Source: Gammaproteobacteria bacterium
Lineage (GTDB): Bacteria; Pseudomonadota; Gammaproteobacteria; Thiohalobacterales; Thiohalobacteraceae
Direction of reading: 5' to 3'
Length of the DNA: 64,000 bases
NCBI GenBank assembly: GCA_018819175.1
Contig: JAHJQQ010000011.1
Location: forward strand, 62,001 to 126,000
Shown here: positions 17,110 through 25,944 of the stretch, piece by piece
Layout of the letters: every line of letters starts with the position of its first letter
Position numbering within the stretch: position 1 is the stretch's first letter
Position numbers and translations under genes: made by a program
Notes under the pieces: generated by a model
Database searches by the model: none
Told to the model about the DNA's origin: nothing
Seen by the model: the letters and a program-made list of their open reading frames with translations, nothing else

Positions 17110-17521
17110 TTTTTGATCTCCTCGAGCTACCGAGACAATGCGCGGCTTAGTTATTATTCTCATCGTAAGACGATTCGGAATGTAGCACAGGGAGTCTCTA
17201 GAGTCATGCTTTTGGCGCCTTAAATATGGCACATCAAAAGAATTCGCTTCTAAATTATTGTTTTATATTGTGTCAGTTTGTCGCCGCCAATGTTTGTGGA
17301 TAACTCTGTGAATAGTTAAAGAGGAAAAGTGTTACTGGCTACTACCGCACCAGGTTGAGCTGTCTAGTGATTTAAGAATTAAATAAAATCTTTTTAATCT
17401 CAGTCTATTGCCGCCCCCGCAACAGTTTCGGGTAGAATGCGCGGGCTAGTCAGGCTCCGGCGCGCAGGTTGATTTAACTGTGTATAACCTGACAACGAAC
17501 TCTCTCTATCATTGACTGCTG
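17110..17521. promoter_or_regulatory. 412-base AT-rich gap between DUF3135 gene and rimO, with DnaA-box-like sites
   Basis: No gene is seen. It contains a perfect DnaA box (TGTGGATAA, 17295-17303), a related TGTGAATAG exactly 12 bases on (17307-17315), and TGTGTATAA at 17479-17487. A possible rimO -10 (TAGAAT, 17433-17438) has a TTGCCG 19 bases upstream, which is a poor spacing. The middle part (about 17370-17400) is very AT-rich. Promoters for both flanking genes must lie here, but I cannot place them firmly. Confidence 0.4.
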
Positions 17522-18844
17522 GTGTCTCCGCGCGTGTCCTCCCAACCCAAAATCGGTTTTATCAGCCTTGGCTGCCCGAAGGCCCTGGTTGACTCGGAGC
17601 GTATTCTTACCAAGCTGCGCGCGGAAGGTTATGGCATTGTGCCGACCTATACCGATGCCGACTTGGTAGTGGTGAATACCTGTGGCTTTATCGATAGCGC
17701 CGTAGAGGAGTCGCTGGATGCCATCGGTGAGGCGCTGGCCGAGAACGGCAAGGTCATTGTTACCGGTTGTCTGGGCGCGCGTGCCGACGAGGTGTTGGCA
17801 GCGCATCCGCAGGTGCTTTCGGTGAGTGGGCCGCAGGCCTATGAGCAAGTCATGGGTGCGGTCCATGAGCATCTGCCGCCGCCGACAGACCCGTTCACGG
17901 CACTGATACCGCCCGGCGGCATCAAGCTTACGCCCCGCCATTACGCCTATCTGAAAATCTCCGAAGGCTGTAATCACCGTTGTACCTTCTGCATTATCCC
18001 GTCCATGCGCGGCGATCTGGTATCGCGCCCGGCCGGCGATGTGTTGGGAGAGGCAGAGAGTCTGGTACAGGCCGGTGTGAAGGAGTTACTGATTGTGTCG
18101 CAGGACACCAGCGCCTATGGCGTTGATGTCCGCTACGGTACCAGCTTCTGGAAAGGCCGGCCGGTCAAAACCCGTCTGCTGGAGTTGGCCAAAGCGCTGG
18201 GTGAACTGGGCGTGTGGGTGCGCATGCATTACATCTATCCCTATCCTAATGTCGACGATCTGATCCCGTTGATGGCCGAAGGTCTGATCCTGCCTTACCT
18301 GGACATTCCGCTGCAGCATGCCAGTCAGCGCGTACTCAAGGCGATGAAGCGTCCGGCGGCGGCCGAAAACACATTGCGCCGTATCGAGCAGTGGCGTTCG
18401 ATCTGCCATGATATCACTCTGCGCAGCACCTTCATTGTAGGTTTTCCCGGCGAGACCGAGGCCGAGTTCGAGGAACTGCTGCAATTTCTTGAAGCAGCTC
18501 AACTCGATCGCGTCGGCGCCTTTACCTATTCGCCGGTTGAGGGTGCGGCAGCCAATGACCTGGCAGACGCGATACCAGACGACGTTAAAGACGAACGCTA
18601 TGCGCGCTTCATGGAAGTCCAGGCGCGTATCAGTGCCGCGCGACTTCAGGCAAAGATCGGTCGAAAGCTTGCCGTGATCATTGATGAAATTGATGCCGAG
18701 GGTGCGATAGGCCGCAGCATGGCGGACGCGCCGGAGATCGACGGCCAGGTATTTGTTGATGCACAGCAGCTTCAGGTCGGTGATATCGTCGAAGTGAATA
18801 TTACCGACGCCGACGAGCATGATTTGTTCGGTGTGCTGGCCTAG
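17522..18844 (+). CDS. rimO: Ribosomal protein S12 methylthiotransferase RimO
   Basis: Radical-SAM enzyme adding a methylthio group to the conserved Asp of ribosomal protein S12. 440 residues from GTG 17522. N-terminal methylthiotransferase domain with cysteines in SLGCPKALVDSE, VNTCGFIDSAVEESL and VTGCLGARADEV; radical-SAM motif CNHRCTFCIIPSMRG; C-terminal TRAM domain (about 373-440). It is monocistronic, and its TAG stop overlaps the stop of the facing rof-like gene by two bases. Confidence 0.97.
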   Translation: MSPRVSSQPKIGFISLGCPKALVDSERILTKLRAEGYGIVPTYTDADLVVVNTCGFIDSAVEESLDAIGEALAENGKVIVTGCLGARADEVLAAHPQVLSVSGPQAYEQVMGAVHEHLPPPTDPFTALIPPGGIKLTPRHYAYLKISEGCNHRCTFCIIPSMRGDLVSRPAGDVLGEAESLVQAGVKELLIVSQDTSAYGVDVRYGTSFWKGRPVKTRLLELAKALGELGVWVRMHYIYPYPNVDDLIPLMAEGLILPYLDIPLQHASQRVLKAMKRPAAAENTLRRIEQWRSICHDITLRSTFIVGFPGETEAEFEELLQFLEAAQLDRVGAFTYSPVEGAAANDLADAIPDDVKDERYARFMEVQARISAARLQAKIGRKLAVIIDEIDAEGAIGRSMADAPEIDGQVFVDAQQLQVGDIVEVNITDADEHDLFGVLA

Positions 18845-19095
18845 GGCCTGTCGTCAGATAATCGTTTAGCTTCGCTGATTTGATCAAGACGGATTTCCAT
18901 GCGTTCGCCGTGCGTGGTGGTCGCGATCAGAAATTCCTCGCCCAGTCGCGTCTGCAAATCCTCCGGTAGCAAAGTTTCGATATGGCTCAGACCCGCTACA
19001 TCCTGCCAGGCGATACGCAGCTTCCATTTGCGCATAATGGCGAGTTCGTACTCACTGTATCGGTCGCAATCGATAGGCGTGTAGTCACTCATCAT
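18841..19095 (-). CDS. rof: Rof-like Rho-binding antiterminator
   Basis: About 84 residues, similar along its length to E. coli Rof (YaeO), which binds the Rho hexamer and inhibits Rho-dependent termination. The N-terminus SDYTPIDCDRYSEYELAIMRK corresponds to the Rof start (YxPINCDxYxxLELA), followed by a small beta-barrel (WKLRIAWQD, EFLIATTTHGERMEIRLDQI). The start may be GTG 19098, ATG 19095 or ATG 19092; all overlap the end of the CPXCG gene. The stop overlaps that of rimO on the other strand (CTAG shared). Confidence 0.8.
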   Translation of the reverse strand: MMSDYTPIDCDRYSEYELAIMRKWKLRIAWQDVAGLSHIETLLPEDLQTRLGEEFLIATTTHGERMEIRLDQISEAKRLSDDRP

Positions 19096-19279
19096 CACGC
19101 CGGGCGGTCAGCGCGGCCAGCTGTCCGTCAGTATTGATGTCGGCACGGAGTTCGATGGGGCGACAGCAGACCGAGCAGTCCTCGATGAAATCATGGCTCC
19201 CGCTTGAGCAGTCCACATTCATCGAAATCATCTCACCGCAGTACGGACAAGTGATGCTGTATTCCTCAAGCATGTCCAT
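19085..19279 (-). CDS. CPXCG-motif cysteine-rich small protein
   Basis: 64 residues from the ATG at 19279 (MDMLEEYSITCPYCGE). Two cysteine pairs, CPYC near the start and CSVCC further on, suggest one bound zinc. This is a recognised small family without a known role. The start lies within the end of hemW and the stop within the start of the rof-like gene, so three genes are nested head to tail. Confidence 0.8.
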   Translation of the reverse strand: MDMLEEYSITCPYCGEMISMNVDCSSGSHDFIEDCSVCCRPIELRADINTDGQLAALTARRDDE

Positions 19280-20435
19280 TGTCGGGTACAAACTCTGTCA
19301 GTAGATCGTTGAGAAAACGTTGGCCCTGTTCGGTGCAACGCCAGGGTTCGTTCTCTTGCAGAAGCCCGCGCTGTTGTGCGCGCGTGAGAGTCGGGCGTAA
19401 CAGATCAAATGATAACCCGGTCGTGTCCTCAAAATTCGCCGTGCTAAAGCCGGCATTCAGTCGTAGCGCATTCATCAGAAATTCCAGGACAACTTCTTGA
19501 TCATCGGGTTCGTTGCTGCCGCCGATGTGCCTATTGGTATCGACTGCCGCCAGATAATCGCGCGGATTTTTCAGTTTCCAACGGCGACGGATGCATTGCG
19601 CCGCCGCATCGGTGATTTTCTGATGTGCGCCAGCACCGATGCCGAGATAATCGCCATAGCGCCAGTAGTTGAGATTGTGGCGGCATTCCCGGCCGGCGCG
19701 CGCGTAAGCCGAAACCTCGTACTGAGTATAGTCACGCTCCTGCAACTGTGCCTGGCCTTGTTGCTGCATGGACCAGATCTGTTCATCGTCCGGCAGCTCA
19801 GGTGGATGATGGTGGAAATAGGTGTTGGGCTCCAAGGTAAGTTGATACCAGGACAGATGTGCCGGTTCGAGATCCATGGCCGTGGCGAGATCGGTCAGTG
19901 CCTGCGAGGGCGTTTGATCGGGCAGTCCGAACATCAGATCCAGATTGAAGCTGATAAACCCTGCGTCATGCGCCAGTTCCGCGGCACGTATTGCCTCGCG
20001 ACGACCATGAATACGACCAATGCGCTGGAGCAAGTCGTCGTTGAAGCTCTGCACGCCAATGGATAAACGATTGACGCCGGCGGCGCGGAATTCGCGGAAG
20101 CGGCCCTGTTCGACGGTGCCAGGATTGGCCTCGAGAGTAATTTCCAGATCCGGTTTGCACTGCAGGCGTGCGCGTATGCCGACCAACAGACGATCAATCG
20201 CCTCGGCTGAAAACAGGCTCGGTGTCCCGCCGCCGATGAAGATGCTGCTCACCACGCGGCCCCATACGCTCGGTAATTCCTGATCGAGGTCGGTCAGCAA
20301 TGCGTCGACATATTGCCGTTCTGGCAGGCTATCCTGCGCTGCATGCGAATTGAAATCACAGTAAGGGCATTTGCGCACACACCAGGGTATGTGCACATAG
20401 AGTGCGAGTGGTGGCAATGCCGTGAAGTGAAACAT
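19266..20435 (-). CDS. hemW: HemW-like radical SAM heme chaperone
   Basis: Formerly called oxygen-independent coproporphyrinogen oxidase-like; HemW binds heme and is thought to deliver it to respiratory enzymes. 389 residues from the ATG at 20435 (MFHFTALPPLALYVHIPWC). Radical-SAM cluster motif CVRKCPYC at the N-terminus, lacking the fourth cysteine (CxxxCxxCDF), which distinguishes HemW from HemN. Then FIGGGTPSLF, the LEANPGT motif, SIGVQSFND, and a C-terminal HemN-like domain. It begins 14 bases after rdgB. Confidence 0.92.
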   Translation of the reverse strand: MFHFTALPPLALYVHIPWCVRKCPYCDFNSHAAQDSLPERQYVDALLTDLDQELPSVWGRVVSSIFIGGGTPSLFSAEAIDRLLVGIRARLQCKPDLEITLEANPGTVEQGRFREFRAAGVNRLSIGVQSFNDDLLQRIGRIHGRREAIRAAELAHDAGFISFNLDLMFGLPDQTPSQALTDLATAMDLEPAHLSWYQLTLEPNTYFHHHPPELPDDEQIWSMQQQGQAQLQERDYTQYEVSAYARAGRECRHNLNYWRYGDYLGIGAGAHQKITDAAAQCIRRRWKLKNPRDYLAAVDTNRHIGGSNEPDDQEVVLEFLMNALRLNAGFSTANFEDTTGLSFDLLRPTLTRAQQRGLLQENEPWRCTEQGQRFLNDLLTEFVPDNGHA

Positions 20436-20449
20436 AGGTTGCGGCGCGG

Positions 20450-21037
20450 TCAGGTCAGCGCGGCGACCAATCTGCGTAACGCCTGGCCACGGTGGCTGAT
20501 CGCCAGTTTTGTCTCGGCGGGAAGTTCCGCCGAGGAGCAGTTGTGCGTGGGTACGAAGAAGATCGGATCGTAACCGAAGCCGCCGGTGCCGCGCGGTGCG
20601 GTCAGGATACGACCCTCCCAGGCGCACTGGAAAATCATCGGCGTCGGGTCATTTGCATGGCGCATATAAACCATCAGGCATTGGAAGCGCGCGGAGCGTT
20701 CCATCTCCGGCACGTCTTTGAGATCGGCGAGCAGTTTTTCGAGATTGGCCTGATCGCTTGCGCCGACACCGGCATAACGCGCGGAATAGATGCCCGGCGC
20801 ACCCATCAGTGCATCGACTTCAATGCCGGAGTCATCGGCAATCGCCGGCTTGCCGGTGTGCTGCGCCGCATTGCGTGCCTTGAGCAGGGCGTTTTCGACG
20901 AAGGTCAGTCCCGTCTCTTCGGCCTCGGGCACGCCGAACTGCGATTGTGGCACCACTTCGAGATCATGGCCGGCGAGCAGTGCATTGAACTCGCGGACCT
21001 TGCCTGGGTTATTGCTGGCGAGGACGATAATGGACAT
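20450..21037 (-). CDS. rdgB: XTP/dITP diphosphatase (Ham1 family)
   Basis: Removes non-canonical purine nucleoside triphosphates. 195 residues: nucleotide-binding SNNPGKVREF at 8-17, the ADDSGIEVDALMGAPGIYSARYAG active-site stretch (about 67-90), GFGYDPIFF and SHRGQALRRL near the C-terminus. It begins four bases after rph; the rph-rdgB-hemW order is standard. Confidence 0.97.
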   Translation of the reverse strand: MSIIVLASNNPGKVREFNALLAGHDLEVVPQSQFGVPEAEETGLTFVENALLKARNAAQHTGKPAIADDSGIEVDALMGAPGIYSARYAGVGASDQANLEKLLADLKDVPEMERSARFQCLMVYMRHANDPTPMIFQCAWEGRILTAPRGTGGFGYDPIFFVPTHNCSSAELPAETKLAISHRGQALRRLVAALT

Positions 21038-21040
21038 GGT

Positions 21041-21763
21041 TCAGGGGTTCTCTGCGAGGGCTTGTTTCTGGGCTTCGATCAAACTGAAGATTCCGCCCTG
21101 GGCAAGGTCGAGCATATTCAGCAGTTCGTCGCGCGAATAGGGGTGACCCTCGGCGGTGCCTTGCACTTCAATGAAATCGCCCTGTTCATTCATGACGACA
21201 TTCATGTCCGTTTCGGCATTGCAGTCTTCGGGATAGTCGAGATCCAGCACCGGAGTGCCCTGATAGATGCCCACTGACACCGACGCGACTTGGGCTTTCA
21301 GGGGATTGGTTTTGAGCACACCCTTGTCCATCAGGTGTTTGATCGCGTCGGCCAGCGCCACATAGCCGCCGGTGATGCTGGCGGTGCGGGTGCCGCCATC
21401 GGCCTGGATCACGTCGCAGTCGATGGCGATAGACCGTTCGCCGAGGGCCTTCAGGTCAATGACGGCGCGCAGCGAGCGACCGATCAGGCGTTGAATCTCC
21501 ATGGTGCGACCGCCTTGTTTACCACGGGCCGCCTCGCGATCCATCCGTGAACCGGTTGAGCGCGGCAGCATGCCGTATTCCGCTGTGACCCAGCCCTGGC
21601 CTTTGCCGCGTAGAAAACCGGGTACGCGCTCCTCGACGCTCGCCGTGCACAGCACGCGGGTGTCGCCGAATTCAACCAGTACCGAGCCCTCGGCGTGTTT
21701 GGTGTAGCGGCGGGTGAAACGGACGGTTCGCAGCTCGTCGGCCGCGCGTTGACTGGGGCGCAT
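21041..21763 (-). CDS. rph: Ribonuclease PH
   Basis: Phosphorolytic 3'-to-5' exoribonuclease that trims tRNA 3' ends. 240 residues with the typical start (MRPSQRAADELRTVRFTRRYTKHAEGSVLVEFGDTRVLC broken here by length limits; key parts are TRRYTKHAEGSVL and VEFGDTRVLCTASV), the RPSG-like SRMDREAARGKQGGRT phosphate-binding segment and IDCDVIQADGGTRTASITGG. Full length, unlike the truncated rph-1 of E. coli K-12. Confidence 0.97.
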   Translation of the reverse strand: MRPSQRAADELRTVRFTRRYTKHAEGSVLVEFGDTRVLCTASVEERVPGFLRGKGQGWVTAEYGMLPRSTGSRMDREAARGKQGGRTMEIQRLIGRSLRAVIDLKALGERSIAIDCDVIQADGGTRTASITGGYVALADAIKHLMDKGVLKTNPLKAQVASVSVGIYQGTPVLDLDYPEDCNAETDMNVVMNEQGDFIEVQGTAEGHPYSRDELLNMLDLAQGGIFSLIEAQKQALAENP

Positions 21764-21855
21764 GATGAATCCTGATCTGAAAGGTTAGCGCCGGAGAGTA
21801 TACCGTCATTGTGATGCTGAGGGGTGGTTGGAGGGGCCGTGCGGGACGCTGACGT

Positions 21856-22731
21856 CTATTTCTCGTCGGTCATTTCGTTGGCGTATTCCTCCAGCGCCTG
21901 ATGGATTTCAGCGATGGCGCGATCCACCGGGTCATGCGCCTCTACCCGTTCGGGCGTTACTGCGACCGGTACGTCAGTGGGCTTCGGTGTGGGGGGGCTG
22001 GCCTCCCAGCGCAGGGTGACGCCACTGACATTATCACTTTGGGGATAACTGGCGCGCTCCGCGCTGCCGGCCAGCTCATCAATCGCCTGCCGCAGATCCT
22101 CCGCTGCCAGTGTACTGATCAGACGTTTTTCGGAAATAGCCGACCACAGACCATCGCTGCACAGCAGCAGGATATCGCCGGGAAGCAGATAGAGTTTCGG
22201 ACCGAGGCTGACCGGCGGTGGCTGAACGGTGCCGCCGAGACACAGGCTGACATGGTTGCGCAGGGGATGCAGGCGCGCCTGCTGTTCAGTGATGACGCCG
22301 GCATCCACCAATTCGGCGACGCGTGTGTGATCGCGGGTGCGCAGCACAATCTGCCCTTGGCGGATCAGATAGGCGCGGCTGTCGCCGACATGCGCCCAGA
22401 GCGCGGTGCCATCCTGGATCAAGCAGGCAACGCCCGTCGTCAGGGGTTCGATCGGAGGTTTCTGTGCCTGGCCGACGCGTTGAATAGTCTGGTGTGCCGT
22501 CTGGAAGGCTTCGCGTAGGAACTGCCCCGGTTCCTCCAGTCCCTGATAGCTACGGAATTTGCGCTGCAGACTGTCGACAAAGGCCTGCGCCGCCAGATCA
22601 CCACGGGCGTGGCCGCCCATGCCATCGGCGACGGCCAACAAGACCGCATCTTCACGTTCCACCACCAGGCAGCGATCCTGATTATTGGCGCGATTCCCTA
22701 ATCTATTGGCCTGTCCGGTGGCATAGCGCAT
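21856..22731 (-). CDS. PP2C-family serine/threonine phosphatase
   Basis: Cytoplasmic metal-dependent phosphatase expected to reverse the action of the adjacent kinase. 291 residues; metal-binding Asp in NRANNQDRCLV (D19) and ADGMGGHARGD (D36), the LLCSDGLWSAI motif, and QSDNVSGVTLRW near the end of the domain. The last 50 residues are a Pro/Thr then acidic helical tail (HDPVDRAIAEIHQALEEYAN). It starts three bases after the kinase stop and is certainly cotranscribed with it. Confidence 0.9.
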   Translation of the reverse strand: MRYATGQANRLGNRANNQDRCLVVEREDAVLLAVADGMGGHARGDLAAQAFVDSLQRKFRSYQGLEEPGQFLREAFQTAHQTIQRVGQAQKPPIEPLTTGVACLIQDGTALWAHVGDSRAYLIRQGQIVLRTRDHTRVAELVDAGVITEQQARLHPLRNHVSLCLGGTVQPPPVSLGPKLYLLPGDILLLCSDGLWSAISEKRLISTLAAEDLRQAIDELAGSAERASYPQSDNVSGVTLRWEASPPTPKPTDVPVAVTPERVEAHDPVDRAIAEIHQALEEYANEMTDEK

Positions 22732-22734
22732 GGC

Positions 22735-23682
22735 TCACCCCTTGCCCCAGAGGCTATCGACCAAGCGGTCAAAGGCCGAAGTCGGCTCCTCCGGCTGCTC
22801 GCTCGGCGGGTCTTCCGCCAGCAAGGCCTCGCGGAAATCGGCTGTGCTTTGCGGGCGCAGCATCGGATCGACCTCCATGGCCCAGTCGATCGCGGCCAGC
22901 AGGCTGTCGGAATAGCGTTTGCGATAGGCACTGCGGGCGCTTTTCAGGGTGTCGCGCTCGTGCCGATCACGTGCGGGCGGTGGCGGTTTGCCCTCGATGC
23001 AGGCGCGCATGGTGGCGCCGAAGGCGTAGATATCGCTCCAGGGCCCGACATAACCGTTGGTTTCATACTGTTCAATGGGTGAAAAGCCGGGGCTGATGAT
23101 CTGGCCGGGCTGGGATTGGCGGCTTTGCGGAAAACCATGCACGGCGCCGAAATCCAGCAACAGCGGCTGACCACCCGGCTGGATATGGATGTTGCCGGGC
23201 TTGATATCGAGGTGCAGCAGGTCGTTGCTGTGGATTAACGTCAAACCTTCGAGCAGCGGCGGAAACACCGTGCGCAGAAACCTCTCGCTCAGATTGCCGC
23301 GCCGAGCCGTCAGATAGGCCTGCAGATTCTTGCCTTCCTGGTATTCCATGACCATATACACCGTGCCATTGGCACGGAAAAAGCTTAGCACGTTGACGAT
23401 GTTCGGGTGTTTGAGCGTGGCCAGCGCACTGGCCTCCTGGAAGAACAGCAGCCGGCCACGATTGAAGCGGCCGGAATCCTCCTCTGTTTTTGGCACCACG
23501 CTGTGATCGGCGCGGCGCTGCGCCAGTTTGCTGGGAATATATTCCTTGATAACCAGGATTTCGCCGGTCTCGCAGTCGCTGGCCTGGTAGACGATACTGA
23601 AGCCACCACCGCCGAGGGTTTTTTCAATGCGGTAACGGTCGATCCGGGTACCGTCTGGGAGTGAGGGCGGACGTTGTCTCAT
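22735..23682 (-). CDS. Hanks-type serine/threonine protein kinase
   Basis: Cytoplasmic eukaryotic-like kinase of 315 residues. Gly-rich loop GGGGFSIVY (24-32), catalytic Lys46 (VIKEYIP), Glu83 (QEASALATLKH), catalytic loop HLDIKPGN (157-164; Leu replaces the Arg of HRD, so this is a non-RD kinase), DFG 177-179, and SPGFSPIEQY activation-segment region. No membrane segment or extracellular sensor; a short acidic tail follows the kinase domain. Divergent from yicC across 155 bases. Substrates are unknown; the neighbours (RNA processing, rph, yicC) are candidates only by location. Confidence 0.92.
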   Translation of the reverse strand: MRQRPPSLPDGTRIDRYRIEKTLGGGGFSIVYQASDCETGEILVIKEYIPSKLAQRRADHSVVPKTEEDSGRFNRGRLLFFQEASALATLKHPNIVNVLSFFRANGTVYMVMEYQEGKNLQAYLTARRGNLSERFLRTVFPPLLEGLTLIHSNDLLHLDIKPGNIHIQPGGQPLLLDFGAVHGFPQSRQSQPGQIISPGFSPIEQYETNGYVGPWSDIYAFGATMRACIEGKPPPPARDRHERDTLKSARSAYRKRYSDSLLAAIDWAMEVDPMLRPQSTADFREALLAEDPPSEQPEEPTSAFDRLVDSLWGKG

Positions 23683-23837
23683 CAGATCAGGCGGTCACTG
23701 TTTGGCGGTTTGAAAAAGATTGCTGGCACGGTGCGGTTCCGCTCTCGCGCTGGAAGCCTTACCATGTGTCACCCATCGGCCGCGAGGCCCTGTGACTTAA
23801 GGTCCAGGCGCGCAAAATCATTACCTTAGGAAAATCT

Positions 23838-24704
23838 ATGATCCGCAGCATGACCGCCTTTGCGCGCCAGGAATCAGAGGGCGACTGGGGTGCTCTGACC
23901 TGGGAATTACGTTCGGTTAACCACCGGTATCTGGAAGTCAGCCTGCGCCTGCCTGACGAATTGCGCAGCCTGGAGACCGCCATCCGCGAACGTGCTTCAC
24001 GGCGTTTGGGGCGCGGTAAGCTGGACTGCAACCTCCGTTATAAGCCTGCCCAGCGGCGGGCTGCCCTGGTACTGAATACCGACGCACTTGCGCAGACGCT
24101 TACCGCCTGTGAGCAGATCCGTGAGCAGCTGACCGGGGGCGCCGCGACCCTGAGTCCACTTGATCTGCTGCGCTGGCCCGGGGTCATCCAGGAGGAAACG
24201 ACTGATCTGGCACCCCTGGCTGAATCCGCGCTGGCGCTGTTTGATCAGGCGCTGAACGAACTGGTGGCAACGCGTGAGCGCGAGGGCGCGCAGATCCTGG
24301 AGATATTGAGCAGCCGGCTCGATGCGATGGAACCCCTGGTGGCGAGTGCGCGGGCACGGTTACCGGAGATCCTTGAACGGATTCGCGACAAACTGCGCAC
24401 CCGCGTCGCGGAACTGACCAGCAGCCCGGACCCGGATCGTCTGGAACAGGAATTGGCGTTCCTCGCCCAGAAGATGGATGTGGATGAAGAGCTGGACCGC
24501 CTGACGGGCCACATCAGCGAGACGCGCCGGGTGCTCAAGCTGAGCGAACCGGTCGGTCGCCGGCTGGATTTTCTGATGCAGGAATTTAACCGCGAGGCCA
24601 ACACCCTGGGCTCCAAATCCGCCGACAGCGAGACCACGCGTATTTCGGTGGAGTTGAAAGTGTTGATCGAGCAGATGCGCGAACAGGTCCAGAACGCCGA
24701 ATAG
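23838..24704 (+). CDS. yicC: YicC/YloC-family endoribonuclease
   Basis: 288 residues. The N-terminus MIRSMTAFARQESEGDWGAL and the C-terminal block (DVDEELDRLTGHI, GRRLDFLMQEFNREANTLGSK, ELKVLIEQMREQVQN) are the two conserved YicC regions. E. coli YicC and related YloC proteins have been shown to be RNA endonucleases. GGAAAATCT precedes the ATG. In most gammaproteobacteria gmk follows closely; here 5.4 kb of leftward genes intervenes. Confidence 0.95.
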   Translation: MIRSMTAFARQESEGDWGALTWELRSVNHRYLEVSLRLPDELRSLETAIRERASRRLGRGKLDCNLRYKPAQRRAALVLNTDALAQTLTACEQIREQLTGGAATLSPLDLLRWPGVIQEETTDLAPLAESALALFDQALNELVATREREGAQILEILSSRLDAMEPLVASARARLPEILERIRDKLRTRVAELTSSPDPDRLEQELAFLAQKMDVDEELDRLTGHISETRRVLKLSEPVGRRLDFLMQEFNREANTLGSKSADSETTRISVELKVLIEQMREQVQNAE

Positions 24705-24772
24705 AGTTTATTCAAGTTCGTTGGTGTTTGTTATTTGGATGTTCTACGGACGAGGAATAACGCGTTCCCACT

Positions 24773-25906
24773 TTACATTTTTGCCACGCGCAATAGCCCA
24801 TTGAGCATGTCGCTAGCAGTCTTTTCCCATTTAAAATCGCCTGATCTCTGCAGACTCTTTGCCCGCAGTTCCTGACGCAGCATGTCATCGGTCAGTGCGG
24901 CCAGCATCTTGTCGGCGAAGCCGTCGGGATCATAGGGGTCCGCGAACAATGCGGCCCCGCTGCCGACATCCGCGCTGCCGCCGCTGTTTGCCACGACCAT
25001 TGGACAGCCGCAGGCCATGGCCTGAAGCAGGGTTCCGGGGCAGCCCTCGTAATATGCCGGGTTCACGAACAGTTCGGCAAGGTTGTAGAGCTTTGGCATT
25101 TCCTCATAGGGCACGAAGTCGAGAAATCTCACACGCTCGAAATTCACGTCCGGGCCCTCGGTGTGCAGCAGATAGTCGCGCACGCGACGTCCAGCAAAGA
25201 CCAGCTCGTGTGGCACGCGATCACGGATACGTGCAAAGGCGCGGAAGGTTGTCTCGGGATTCTTGCCTGCGTGGAACGAGGTTGAGCCTTCCAAGCCCGG
25301 GTGGTCGACGCGCGTTACCGACAGGATGAAGCGCGCCGGGAGTTGATATTCGCGCTGGAACGCTTCCAGCAAGCTAGCGTCGCCTATGCGCTGAAAGTGA
25401 TTATCCGCTGCAGCATAGGCTAGAGTGGCATTGGTGAGTGGCAAGCCAAACACGCGGCGATTTTCTTCCAGAATGAAATTGGACATCGGAAACAGATGCG
25501 CGGCCTTGTGAATATAACGTGGCAGCATCAGCTTCTGGTACAGCACGTCAAGCTTCTCGTAGTGTTGTGGCCAGGTCCACCATGCCGGTTCCTGAAGCCC
25601 CATGGCGACCGGGCAGTGACTTATCAGCGGTATGCTGAACTTGGGATTGAAGATAACGTCCGCAGCTTCCTTCCAGGCGCGATACGGTACCGCGATCTGG
25701 TCCCATAAAAACTTGTGAGGTGCATGCACAAGCATCTCACGCACATTCGGGTAGGCCGCGAAGCGGCCCAACCATTTCGATGTGCGGTACAGCAAAAGGT
25801 AAGTGACCGTGGGATCGAGTGGAACCATGTTATCGATTAGGGCTTCGACATTGGCGCGGAACCCGCTGTCCTGGTCCATAGCGCGCATGATGATTGCAAT
25901 TTTCAC
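24773..25906 (-). CDS. GT4-type glycosyltransferase
   Basis: 377-residue GT-B glycosyltransferase likely to add a sugar to a surface glycan or lipid. Seen: N-terminal domain opening MKIAIIMRAMDQDSGF, linker FILSVTRVD, donor-site stretch YNLAELFVNPAYYEGCPGTL and CGCPMVVANSGG. In the usual E-x7-E motif the second Glu is Gln here (YEGCPGTLLQAMACG). It converges on yicC (68-base gap) and is the last gene of the five-gene leftward group. Confidence 0.85.
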   Translation of the reverse strand: MKIAIIMRAMDQDSGFRANVEALIDNMVPLDPTVTYLLLYRTSKWLGRFAAYPNVREMLVHAPHKFLWDQIAVPYRAWKEAADVIFNPKFSIPLISHCPVAMGLQEPAWWTWPQHYEKLDVLYQKLMLPRYIHKAAHLFPMSNFILEENRRVFGLPLTNATLAYAAADNHFQRIGDASLLEAFQREYQLPARFILSVTRVDHPGLEGSTSFHAGKNPETTFRAFARIRDRVPHELVFAGRRVRDYLLHTEGPDVNFERVRFLDFVPYEEMPKLYNLAELFVNPAYYEGCPGTLLQAMACGCPMVVANSGGSADVGSGAALFADPYDPDGFADKMLAALTDDMLRQELRAKSLQRSGDFKWEKTASDMLNGLLRVAKM

Positions 25907-25944
25907 TATAAATTATTCCAACTAAAGCAGTTGACGGTGAATCA

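Noticed and set aside
17295..17315. Possible replication origin from the DnaA boxes
   Set aside because: No dnaA, dnaN, gidA or rpmH nearby and too few boxes; kept only as a regulatory observation.
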